Origin: JBGQOJ01 sp052119585
GTDB taxonomy: Bacteria; Pseudomonadota; Alphaproteobacteria; Rhodobacterales; Rhodobacteraceae
DNA length: 64,000 nucleotides
Direction of reading: 5' to 3'
Assembly (NCBI RefSeq): GCF_052119585.1
Contig: NZ_JBGQOJ010000018.1
Coordinates: 1 to 64,000 of the forward strand
Notes under the pieces: model-generated
Databases searched by the model: none
What the model saw: only the letters and a program-made list of their open reading frames with translations
What the model was told of the DNA's origin: nothing
Part shown: positions 34,933-43,009 of the stretch, one piece after another
Position numbering within the stretch: position 1 is the first letter of the stretch
Layout: the number at the start of each line of letters is the position of its first letter
Position numbers and translations under genes: made by a program

Positions 34933-35493
34933 ATGGTTCATAATTATTTCTTCGGCTACGGCAGCCTGGTCAACCGGCAGACCCATGGCTACGGTCAGGC
35001 GCATCCCGCGCACCTGACCGGCTGGCGGCGGGTGTGGCGGCACACCGCCCTGCGGCCTGTGGCTTTTCTGACCGGCGAGCCCGCTGCGGGCACGGTGATC
35101 GACGGGCTGATCGCGCATGTTCCGAATGACGATTGGGCCGCGCTGGACGAACGGGAATTCGCCTATGACCGCATAGCACTGAATGGTGCGGACCTGATGC
35201 ATCCCGTGACCACCCCGATAGATGTGCAGATCTATGCTGTCCCCGCGGGGAAACATGGCGCGACGACAGCGCAGCATCCGATCCTGCTCAGCTATCTCGA
35301 TGCGGTTGTGCAGGGCTATCTGACCGAGTTCGGAGAGGACGGCGCGCGGCGCTTTTTCGACACCACGGGCGGCTGGGATGCCCCGATCCTGAATGACCGC
35401 CACACCCCGCAATACCCAAGGGCGCAGCGCCTGACCAAGGGGGAAACCGCCTTTGTCGACAGCGCCCTGGCGGCAACCGGAAAGCGCTGCTAA
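34933..35493 (+). CDS. Gamma-glutamylcyclotransferase-like (AIG2 fold) protein
   Basis: A 186-residue protein starting with the family signature YFFGYGSLVNR. It continues with HPAHLTGWRRVWRHTALRPVAFLTGE, typical of the GGCT/ChaC-like fold. A catalytic acid lies in ALDEREFAYDRIAL. Relatives open or cyclise gamma-glutamyl groups. The substrate is unknown. The ATG at 34933 begins the similarity. The frame could be extended upstream to 34855, but that would run over the gcv promoter and the edge of the riboswitch. It is divergent from gcvT. Confidence 0.83.
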   Translation: MVHNYFFGYGSLVNRQTHGYGQAHPAHLTGWRRVWRHTALRPVAFLTGEPAAGTVIDGLIAHVPNDDWAALDEREFAYDRIALNGADLMHPVTTPIDVQIYAVPAGKHGATTAQHPILLSYLDAVVQGYLTEFGEDGARRFFDTTGGWDAPILNDRHTPQYPRAQRLTKGETAFVDSALAATGKRC

Positions 35494-35544
35494 CCGCCGC
35501 TGCGGCAACAGTCGGTGGCGGATCAGGCCGCAGTCAGGCCGCAG

Positions 35545-36867
35545 TCAGGTCTTGGCGCGGATTGTCTGCAAAAGCGGCATGAACGATGCCATATCCGGCC
35601 CATGCGCCTGCCCTGTGACGGCTAGGCGCAGCGGCATGAACAGTGCCTTGCCCTTGCGGCCCGTCGCCTCTTTCACGGCGCTGGTCCATGCCCCCCACGT
35701 CTCGGGGGTGTAGGGCGCGTCGGGCAGAAGGGTCATGGCGGTCGCGATGAACTCTTTGTCCTCGTCAGCGATCACCGGCTCTGCGCCGTCACGGCACAGG
35801 GTCCACCATTGGGCCAGATCAGCCTTGACGGTGATATTCTCGCGCGCGACTTCCCAGAATGCGGTGGCCTTGTCATCGGGCACGCCAAGGGCCGCGATCT
35901 GGTCCTTCATCGCCGAAAACGGCAGGCTGTGGTTGTGCTTTGCAGTCAGCGGGAACAGATCCTGTTCGTCGAATTTTGTCGGCGCAGCGCCAAAGCGCGT
36001 GATGTCGAAACCTTCGATCAGCTCGTTCATCGAGCTGCGCAACTCCACCGGATCGGCAGAGCCGAGACGCGCCATCAGCGACAACAGCGCCATAGGCTCG
36101 ACCCCCGCCGCACGCAGGTCGCGCAGGGACAGGGTGCCAAGACGTTTCGACAACGCCTCGCCCTGCGGGCCGGTCAGCAGCGAATGGTGGGCGAAGGAGG
36201 GAACAGCGCCGCCAAGCGCCTGAATAATCTGGATTTGCGTGGCGGTATTGGTCACATGATCGGACCCGCGCACGATGCTTGTCACACCCATTTCGATGTC
36301 ATCGACAACCGACGCAAGCGTATACAGAACCTGCCCGTCGCCGCGGATCAGCACCGGGTCAGAGACCGAAGCGGCATCAATGGAAATGTCGCCCAGAATG
36401 CCGTCGGTCCATTCGATCCGCTGTTGGTCCAGCTTGAACCGCCAATGACCGGACCGCTCTGCGCGCAGGGTGTCTTTCTGGGTTTCCGACAGGTTCAGCG
36501 CGGCACGGTCATAGACCGGCGGCTTGCCCATATTCAGTTGCTTCTTGCGCTTCAGGTCCAGCTCGACCGGTGTCTCGAAACATTCGTAGAAGCGGCCGAT
36601 GGACCGCAGTTCGTCCGCCGCCGCATGATAACGGTCCAGCCGCAACGACTGCCGCTCGATACGGTCCCAGGTCAGGCCCAGCCATTCCAGATCTTCCATG
36701 ATCCCGTCGGCATATTCCTGCTTCGATCGGTCCTGATCGGTGTCATCCAGCCGCAGGATGAATGTGCCGCCTGCCTTGCGGGCAATCATGAAATTCATCA
36801 GCGCGGTGCGCAGGTTTCCGATGTGGATATAGCCGGTGGGGGACGGGGCAAAACGGGTAACGGTCAT
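35545..36867 (-). CDS. gltX: Glutamate--tRNA ligase
   Basis: A 440-residue class I synthetase that charges tRNA-Glu. The nucleotide-binding motif is RFAPSPTGYIHIGN at the start. The KMSKS loop is ALSKRLG. The protein is shorter than the 470-490 residues common for GltX1. Many Alphaproteobacteria carry two paralogues, and this one looks like the shorter type. The ATG at 36867 has GGAGATT upstream. It is divergent from the metallo-hydrolase over 182 bases, where operator-like repeats lie. Confidence 0.93.
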   Translation of the reverse strand: MTVTRFAPSPTGYIHIGNLRTALMNFMIARKAGGTFILRLDDTDQDRSKQEYADGIMEDLEWLGLTWDRIERQSLRLDRYHAAADELRSIGRFYECFETPVELDLKRKKQLNMGKPPVYDRAALNLSETQKDTLRAERSGHWRFKLDQQRIEWTDGILGDISIDAASVSDPVLIRGDGQVLYTLASVVDDIEMGVTSIVRGSDHVTNTATQIQIIQALGGAVPSFAHHSLLTGPQGEALSKRLGTLSLRDLRAAGVEPMALLSLMARLGSADPVELRSSMNELIEGFDITRFGAAPTKFDEQDLFPLTAKHNHSLPFSAMKDQIAALGVPDDKATAFWEVARENITVKADLAQWWTLCRDGAEPVIADEDKEFIATAMTLLPDAPYTPETWGAWTSAVKEATGRKGKALFMPLRLAVTGQAHGPDMASFMPLLQTIRAKT

Positions 36868-36948
36868 GGCAATCTCCTGTTGGCGCCCGTCTTTCACAGA
36901 CGCGGGCTTTTGTCCATATCGGGCGGGATTGACGGCGGCGCGCATCCT

Positions 36949-36978
36949 ATGCACACTTTATGCACAGACGATGTGCAT
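36949..36978. promoter_or_regulatory. Operator-like cluster of ATGCACA repeats
   Basis: ATGCACA occurs at 36949-36955 and again at 36960-36966, exactly 11 bases apart. The second copy forms an inverted repeat with TGTGCAT at 36972-36978 (7-bp arms, 5-bp spacer). It lies between the divergent gltX and metallo-hydrolase genes, about 70 bases before the latter. The spacing suggests a helix-phased regulator binding site. The regulator is not known. Confidence 0.4.
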
Positions 36979-37049
36979 CGGTGCAGGCTCGTCCAGACGA
37001 GGCTCCGCACTAACTGCCACTCAGGATTTTTAAATCAGGAGGAGTTTCA

Positions 37050-37982
37050 ATGTCCCTTTCCCCGAAACTGACCCGCCGTCAGGCCCTTGTCACAGCCGCC
37101 GGCCTTCCCCTGGCGGCAAGTGCCGCGTTGACCGGACGCGCCTACGCGAGCGCCGGGATGATGGGCGCGGCCACCCCGCAGTTCAACCGCTTTGCACTGG
37201 GCGGATTCGAGGTTACCGCGCTGCTGGCCGGCACCCGGACCGTAGAGGCACCGCAGAACATCTTTGGCCTGAATGTCACCCCCGAGGAGTTCGGAAGCGT
37301 CTCTGACGACAACTTTATCCCGGCCGACAAGACACAGTTTTTCTTTACGCCGACCGTGGTGAACACGGGCACGGAACTGGTGCTGTTCGACACCGGCCTC
37401 TCGGCCGAGGGGATCATTGCTGCGCTGGCGGCGGCGGGCTATTCCCCCGATCAGATCGACGTGGTGGTCCTGACGCATATGCACGGCGACCATATCGGCG
37501 GCATGGGCACGGCAGAGGCACCGACATTCCCGAATGCCCGATATGTCACCGGCGCGACCGAATTCGACTATTGGGACATGGCCGCGAACGAAGGGTTCGA
37601 GAAGGGCGTGCGCCCTGTCGCCGAAAAGATGACCTTTATCAACGATGGTGGCAGTGTAGCGTCGGGGATCACCGGCATGGATGCCTTCGGCCATACGCCC
37701 GGTCACATGGGGTATATGCTGGAAAGCGAAGGGCAGCAGCTTATGTTGACTGCCGATCTGGCGAACCATTATGTCTGGTCCCTTGGCTATCCCGACTGGG
37801 AGGTCAGTTTTGACGTCGACAAAGCGGCCGCTGCTGCCTCGCGCCGCCGCGTTCTGGGCATGCTTGCGGCGGACAAGGCCCCGTTCATCGGATACCATAT
37901 GCCGTTTCCGGCAATGGGCTTCATCGAGGCGAAAGACAGCGGATTCCGCTTTGTCCCTGCCAGCTACCAGATGATGCTTTGA
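37050..37982 (+). CDS. Tat-exported metallo-beta-lactamase-fold hydrolase
   Basis: A 310-residue protein with a twin-arginine signal (LTRRQALVTAAG, cleavage near residue 35). The MBL fold has the zinc motif HMHGDH at 143-148 and a later histidine in AFGHTPGHM. The C-terminus contains GYHMPFPAMG. Tat export suggests a folded metalloenzyme in the periplasm. The substrate is unknown, with lactonase-like, sulfatase-like and quorum-quenching relatives all possible. AGGAGGAG precedes the ATG. Hairpins and the recurrent gene-end motif follow. Confidence 0.88.
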   Translation: MSLSPKLTRRQALVTAAGLPLAASAALTGRAYASAGMMGAATPQFNRFALGGFEVTALLAGTRTVEAPQNIFGLNVTPEEFGSVSDDNFIPADKTQFFFTPTVVNTGTELVLFDTGLSAEGIIAALAAAGYSPDQIDVVVLTHMHGDHIGGMGTAEAPTFPNARYVTGATEFDYWDMAANEGFEKGVRPVAEKMTFINDGGSVASGITGMDAFGHTPGHMGYMLESEGQQLMLTADLANHYVWSLGYPDWEVSFDVDKAAAAASRRRVLGMLAADKAPFIGYHMPFPAMGFIEAKDSGFRFVPASYQMML

Positions 37983-38008
37983 CCAGGGTAGCCGCACGTT
38001 GATCCAAA

Positions 38009-38088
38009 GAAGGCGCCATTGGCGCCATTCCTTCTGGCACTTCGTGCTGCTTTGCGTTTCGCGCAGGGATATTTAAGCCAAGAAGAGG
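38009..38088 (+). terminator. Hairpin and gene-end motif after the metallo-hydrolase
   Basis: GGCGCC-ATT-GGCGCC (38012-38026) forms a hairpin. At 38067 GGATATTT-n5-CAAGAAGAGG follows a short GCG/CGC stem. The motif is in sense orientation for the metallo-hydrolase transcript. Confidence 0.5.
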
Positions 38089-38094
38089 ATTAGG

Positions 38095-38128
38095 TTCTTT
38101 TTGGAAAAAATATCCACGCGCGAAGCGC
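38095..38128 (-). terminator. Intrinsic terminator and gene-end motif after the MFS exporter
   Basis: Leftward, stem GCGC-TTC-GCGC (38128-38118) runs into GGATATTTTTTCC and an AAAAAGAA tail. It follows the MFS stop by a few bases and is the mirrored partner of the motif at 38067. Confidence 0.6.
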
Positions 38129-38131
38129 AAA

Positions 38132-39574
38132 TCACCGGGGTCTTGGCAGCCGCCAGACGATAAGGGCGACAAGGCCGAAGGCGGCAATGTTATAGAGCAA
38201 TCCGCCGCCGATCGCGTTTGCATAGATGTCGTGCGGCACTGCGGCAGGTGATCCAAGGGCCTGAAGGCGCGAGAAGAAGATCTCTCCGACGATTGCCACA
38301 CCGAAGGCGCCGCCAACCTGTTGGAAGGATTGCAGCGCACCCGAGGCGGAGCCGGTATCCCGGCCCTCGATATTCGAGAGCACGGTTTGGAACATCGGCG
38401 AGATCGCCGTGCCAAGGCCGACGCCCCCGATCAGCAACGGCACCGCAAATTGCATCCAGACGATGTCGTCAACCGTGTGCTGCACGACGATGCGAAGCCA
38501 GACCATCGCGGTCGTCAGCAGAACCCCGCCCACGGCAATCCGGCGGCGGGGCCAGCGCACCCCGAGCCGCCCCGAGACGACCGAAGCGATCAGCACCCCG
38601 ACCGAGAACGGCAGTGTGGTCAGGCCCGATTGCAAGGGCGTCAGGCCATAGCCGTTCTGCAAATAAAGCGCGAGCATAAGGAAAAAGCCGGGAATGCCGG
38701 AAAACAGGACCATGACCATCCCGGTTCCCACCATGAAATTCGCGTTCTCCATCAGGCTGACAGGCAACAACTGCGGCCCCCCGCAGGCCGCCTGCCGGCG
38801 TTGCCACAGCACAAAAAGCACCGCTGCGGGCACTGATGCTGCCATCATGGCAAAGCACCAGAGCGGCCAGCCCGCCTGGCGACCCTCGATCAGCGGGAAG
38901 ATCACCAGAAGCAGCGCCACCATGGCGATCGCGATGCCGATAAAATCGTTCTTCAGACCCTTTGCGCCGGGCACTTCTGGCAGATACCTGAGCGCGGCAA
39001 AGATCGCGATCACGCCGACAGGGATGTTCACCAGAAAGATCGGGCGCCAGCCGAGGCCATAGATATCCGCCCCGATCAGAACCCCGCCCAGCAACGGCCC
39101 CGTGACCGACGCAAGGCCCGCCGACAATCCGAATAACGCATAGGCCATGCCGCGTTCGTGGGGCGCGAACAGCGCCGGAACGATGCCCAGCGTTTGCGGC
39201 GTCATCATCGCGCCGCCTATGCCCTGCAGCACCCGCGCCGCCACCAGCGTTTCCATCGAGGGCGCAAGACCGCAAAGCGCCGATCCGAAGGTGAACACGC
39301 CCACCCCCCACACAAACATCCGCCGCCGCCCCAGAATATCGCCCAACCGCCCTGCTGGCAAAAGCCCCAGCGCGAAAACAAGGATATAGCCCGCCACGAC
39401 CCATTCGATCTGGCTGCTTGTCGCGCCAAAGGCTTTTTGAAGGCTGGGCAGGGCCACGTTCACGATGGTGACGTCGATCAGGTTCATGAACCCCGCGATC
39501 AACAGGACGGCCATTGCAATCCAGCGGCCCTGAAGGCCCATGCCGGGCTGTGCCGTATCCAAGGGGGTTTGCAT
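38132..39574 (-). CDS. MFS drug/solute exporter, DHA2 (EmrB/QacA) family
   Basis: A 480-residue inner-membrane proton antiporter with fourteen predicted helices. The N-terminal part has FMNLIDVTIVNVALPSLQ, then GRLGDILGRRRMF (motif A) and VLQGIGGAMMTP, all typical of DHA2 exporters. The substrate cannot be told. The ATG at 39574 has AAAGGA upstream. An earlier in-frame ATG is less likely. No TetR or MarR regulator is adjacent. It is divergent from the BKACE gene across 142 bases. Confidence 0.9.
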   Translation of the reverse strand: MQTPLDTAQPGMGLQGRWIAMAVLLIAGFMNLIDVTIVNVALPSLQKAFGATSSQIEWVVAGYILVFALGLLPAGRLGDILGRRRMFVWGVGVFTFGSALCGLAPSMETLVAARVLQGIGGAMMTPQTLGIVPALFAPHERGMAYALFGLSAGLASVTGPLLGGVLIGADIYGLGWRPIFLVNIPVGVIAIFAALRYLPEVPGAKGLKNDFIGIAIAMVALLLVIFPLIEGRQAGWPLWCFAMMAASVPAAVLFVLWQRRQAACGGPQLLPVSLMENANFMVGTGMVMVLFSGIPGFFLMLALYLQNGYGLTPLQSGLTTLPFSVGVLIASVVSGRLGVRWPRRRIAVGGVLLTTAMVWLRIVVQHTVDDIVWMQFAVPLLIGGVGLGTAISPMFQTVLSNIEGRDTGSASGALQSFQQVGGAFGVAIVGEIFFSRLQALGSPAAVPHDIYANAIGGGLLYNIAAFGLVALIVWRLPRPR

Positions 39575-39716
39575 CCTGTTGTCCTTTCGCAAGACAGACC
39601 GTCGGCAGCCCGAAGCCCGCCAGCCGGATAAGCTGAACCGTTACCCCGCAACTTCAACCCTGCACAAGCCGAAGATCATGATTGTCTCGGGACGGGAGGT
39701 GCCCTAGCGTCGGCCC

Positions 39717-40493
39717 ATGACCAGATATACCCCGATCCCCGCCCTGCTTGTCGCCCCGAATGGTGCGCGCAAGACCAAAGCCGATCATCCGATGCTGCCT
39801 GTCAGCATCCCCGAGACCGTCGCCGTTGCCACCGCCTGTTTCAGGGCGGGCGCGGGGGGGCTGCATGCGCATGTGCGCGATGCGGAGGGGGCGCATGTTC
39901 TGGATGCCGGGCATTATACGGAATTGCTGGCCGAAATGGCGCGGGCGGTGCCGGATATGATGGTGCAGATCACCACAGAGGCAGTCGGCAAGTATTCGGC
40001 GGCAGAGCAGCGCGCGCTGGTCGCCGCCGTGCGCCCGCGCCATGTATCGGTCGGCCTGCGCGAGATGCTGTCGGACGGGGACACCCCTGCTGCGACGCGG
40101 TTCTACCGGGATGCCGCCGAGGCGGGTTGCCGGGTGCAGCATATCCTTTACCACCTTGATGACATCGCCACGATGCGGCAGGCCGTTGCCGATGGCATCG
40201 TGCCGGCGGACGATCTGGAAATCCTGCTGGTGCTGGGGCGCTATACCGACGGGCAACAGTCCGACCCGGCAGAGCTGGACCGGATGGTAGCCGCGCTGCA
40301 TGCCTATGACTCGCCCCCCGCCTGGGCGCTCTGCGCCTTTGGCGCGGCGGAAACCGACTGCCTGATCCGCGCCCACCGGATGGGCGGCAAAATGCGCGTC
40401 GGGTTCGAGAACTCGCTGCAGATGCGCGACGGGTCGATCGCGGCGGACAACGTCGAGCGGGTGCGCGAGGTTGCGGGGCTGATGCGGGAATAG
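39717..40493 (+). CDS. BKACE-family beta-keto acid cleavage enzyme (3-keto-5-aminohexanoate cleavage-like)
   Basis: A 258-residue TIM-barrel protein of the DUF849/BKACE family. These enzymes condense a beta-keto acid with acetyl-CoA, yielding acetoacetate and a CoA ester. The zinc ligands GLHAHVRD (HxH) are visible near residue 50, with VGLREML and VGFENSL later. The beta-keto acid is not predictable, because family members vary widely. The protein is slightly shorter than the classical Kce (about 275 residues). It stands alone, followed 44 bases later by a low-GC orphan gene. Confidence 0.85.
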   Translation: MTRYTPIPALLVAPNGARKTKADHPMLPVSIPETVAVATACFRAGAGGLHAHVRDAEGAHVLDAGHYTELLAEMARAVPDMMVQITTEAVGKYSAAEQRALVAAVRPRHVSVGLREMLSDGDTPAATRFYRDAAEAGCRVQHILYHLDDIATMRQAVADGIVPADDLEILLVLGRYTDGQQSDPAELDRMVAALHAYDSPPAWALCAFGAAETDCLIRAHRMGGKMRVGFENSLQMRDGSIAADNVERVREVAGLMRE

Positions 40494-40537
40494 GGGGGAG
40501 TGAGCAAGTGGTGGGGGGCAGATAAGGACTAATAGCA

Positions 40538-41158
40538 ATGTGTGTAGGTTTCTTTGAACTGGGCAATGCGTACGCGAAGAGTGCAGATTTTCTCAGTAAT
40601 GCCGCTTCGTTGGAAACATTCAAGATACCCCGCGACGAGCCGATCGACTTCTTGTACGCGCATGCCTTCGAGTTGATGCTCAAGGGCTGCTTGATCGCAG
40701 TCGATCCCACGGAAGATGTGGAACGTTTCAGACATAATCTCGAGTGCCTTTACGATACGCTAAAGTCGCGGAATAGCCTCGAAGGTCTAATCATTAATGT
40801 CGAACTAGCGATCAAGGAACGCTGGAAACAGCATCTGCAAGGCGCGCGCGACAGGTTCAAAGCGCGTCTCGACTTAGGAGTTCTTTCCACTGGGGAGAGC
40901 GAAGATTTTGGCATCTTGGGAAACGATGTGATCGGTGAACAGCTTCCCGATCTGCGGAGGCAGGTCGTTTGGTTAAGCAACCGGCACAAGAACGGCGGCG
41001 GCCATTTCCGTTACTCTAAATGCGGTTGGGACAACACGGAATACATTAAAGATTTTGGTCTTTCCGATAATGTCGTCTGGAAATCATCGCATTGGGCATG
41101 CGAAGAGATATATGATCGCTTCCGCAAGCACTGTTCTTCTAAATCAGATCAATCATGA
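40538..41158 (+). CDS. Low-GC orphan protein, HEPN-like, possibly horizontally acquired
   Basis: A 206-residue soluble protein, family not certain. The segment FLYAHAFELMLKGCLIA, then RFRHNLECLYDTL, follows the pattern of HEPN-domain helices (a hydrophobic ELxLK helix followed by a basic H-x-L helix). The first 120 bases contain 58 G or C, about 48 percent by hand count, well below its neighbours. The ATG at 40538 has AAGGA upstream. It is inserted between an enzyme gene and nadE. No partner antitoxin or nuclease is next to it. The function is unknown. Confidence 0.65.
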   Translation: MCVGFFELGNAYAKSADFLSNAASLETFKIPRDEPIDFLYAHAFELMLKGCLIAVDPTEDVERFRHNLECLYDTLKSRNSLEGLIINVELAIKERWKQHLQGARDRFKARLDLGVLSTGESEDFGILGNDVIGEQLPDLRRQVVWLSNRHKNGGGHFRYSKCGWDNTEYIKDFGLSDNVVWKSSHWACEEIYDRFRKHCSSKSDQS

Positions 41159-41185
41159 GTAACGGGTCGCCCCGAAGTCCCGCCC

Positions 41186-42844
41186 CTAACTCGGGTCGCG
41201 CCAGCGGTTGGCGATGGGATAGCGGCGATCCAGCCAGAAGGCGCGTTGGGTCAGGCGGGCGCCGGGGGCGGACTGGAACCGTTTGTATTCCGAGATGTAG
41301 ATCAGGTGTTCGATCTTCTTCACCGTCTCGCGGTCAAAGCCCTCGGCGACCACATCGCAGACCGAGGCATCCTCGTCCACCAGCATTTCCAGTATCCTGT
41401 CCAGCACCTCGTAGGGCGGCAGGCTGTCGTCGTCGCGCTGGTCGGGGCGCAGTTCGGCGCTGGGGGGTTTGTCGATGATGGCGGGCGGGATCACCTCTCC
41501 CGCAGGGGCCAGCATCCACGGGCGGTGGTTGGCGTTGCGCCAGCGGCAGGTCTCGAAGACCCGCATTTTATAGAGATCCTTGATCGGGTTATAGCCACCC
41601 GCCATATCGCCATAGATCGTGGCATAGCCCACGGCGACCTCGGATTTGTTGCCGGTGGTCAACAGCATCTCGCCGAACTTGTTGCTCAGCGCCATCAGCA
41701 TGACGCCGCGCAGGCGGGACTGGATGTTTTCCTCTGTCAGGTCGGGTTTTGTGCCTTTGAACAAGGGCGCAAGCGCCTCTGTCACCGCCGCGCGCGGCCC
41801 CCCGATGGAAACGGTATCAAGCTGAATGCCCAGCGCATGGGCCACCCCTGCGGCATCCGTCAGCGAGGCCTGAGAGGTGTATTCGGACGGCAACATCACG
41901 CCGCGCACGTTTTGCGGGCCGATCGCATCGGCGGCAATGGTCGCGACAAGAGCACTGTCGATGCCGCCGGACAGGCCCAGTAGCACCTTTTTGAAACCGG
42001 TCTTGGCCATATAGTCGCGCAAGGATTGCACCATGGCGCGGTAATCCTGCTCAAACGCGTCGGGGGGCGTTGCCTTTTCGCCGTCCAGCGCGCGCCATCC
42101 GCGGCCCTCGTTGACGAAATCGACATGGGCCAGCGCCTCATCAAAAACCGGCATATGCGCCGCCAGTTGCCCGCCGGGGTTCAGCACAAAGGAACTGCCG
42201 TCAAAGACCTGATCGTCCTGCCCGCCCACCATATTCAGATAGACCAAAGGCAGGCCCGTTTCGATGACGCGGGCCACCATGATATTCAGGCGGGTGTCAT
42301 GTTTCCGGCGGTAATAGGGCGAGCCGTTGGGCACCAACAGGATGTCCGCGCCGGTTTCGGCCAGGGCCTCGGCCACATCGACATGCCATGCGTCCTCGCA
42401 GATGGGTGTGCCGATACGGATCGGCCCGACGCGGTAGGGCCCGTTGATCGGGCCACTGTCATACAGGCGCACCTCGTCAAAGACCGTTTCGTTCGGCAGG
42501 TGGTGTTTAAGGACCGTCGCGGTGATCTTGCCGCCCTGAAGGATGAAATAGGCATTGAACAACTGGCCGTCGCGCATCAGCGGCGCACCGATACCCAGCG
42601 CCGGGCCGTCGGCGCATTCTGCCGCCAGCACCTCCAGATGGGCCGCGACATCGGCAAGAAAGGCGGGTTTCAACACAAGGTCTTGCGGGTTGTATCCGGT
42701 CAGGAACATCTCGGTCAGGGCGACCATATCGGCACCGGCGGCCTTGCCGGCCATCCATGCAAGGCGCGCTTTTTCGGCGTTGGACGCCAGCGCGCCCACC
42801 GTCGGGTTCATCTGCGCCATTGTCAGGCGAAATTTCTCGGCCAT
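41186..42844 (-). CDS. nadE: Glutamine-dependent NAD+ synthetase
   Basis: A 552-residue cytosolic enzyme that amidates deamido-NAD using ammonia from glutamine. Residues about 1-270 form a nitrilase-type glutaminase domain (ALTEMFLTGYNPQDLV, then PICEDAWH with the catalytic cysteine). The C-terminal NAD synthetase domain has LLGLSGGIDSALVA and GNKSEVAVGY. The ATG at 42844 follows an AGGGGG-type ribosome site. The longer frame upstream is not used. nadD lies 21 kb away. It faces the HEPN-like orphan tail-to-tail. Confidence 0.96.
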   Translation of the reverse strand: MAEKFRLTMAQMNPTVGALASNAEKARLAWMAGKAAGADMVALTEMFLTGYNPQDLVLKPAFLADVAAHLEVLAAECADGPALGIGAPLMRDGQLFNAYFILQGGKITATVLKHHLPNETVFDEVRLYDSGPINGPYRVGPIRIGTPICEDAWHVDVAEALAETGADILLVPNGSPYYRRKHDTRLNIMVARVIETGLPLVYLNMVGGQDDQVFDGSSFVLNPGGQLAAHMPVFDEALAHVDFVNEGRGWRALDGEKATPPDAFEQDYRAMVQSLRDYMAKTGFKKVLLGLSGGIDSALVATIAADAIGPQNVRGVMLPSEYTSQASLTDAAGVAHALGIQLDTVSIGGPRAAVTEALAPLFKGTKPDLTEENIQSRLRGVMLMALSNKFGEMLLTTGNKSEVAVGYATIYGDMAGGYNPIKDLYKMRVFETCRWRNANHRPWMLAPAGEVIPPAIIDKPPSAELRPDQRDDDSLPPYEVLDRILEMLVDEDASVCDVVAEGFDRETVKKIEHLIYISEYKRFQSAPGARLTQRAFWLDRRYPIANRWRDPS

Positions 42845-43009
42845 GTCTGCCCCCTGGAACTTTGGTGTTTTCTTACCAGAGTTACGCGCAAGTGAAAGCC
42901 GATTGATGCCAAAAGGCGTTGTCACGCTTCCCCTGCTGAATTAGGGTCGTTTTCGAACCGGACCACCCGGAATATTGCATCACGCGGCGGTGCGCCGCAG
43001 GGGGCCAAT

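Noticed and set aside
35520..35550. Short direct repeat CAGGCCGCAGT twice near the gltX end
   Set aside because: Too short and too local to signify a mobile or regulatory element.
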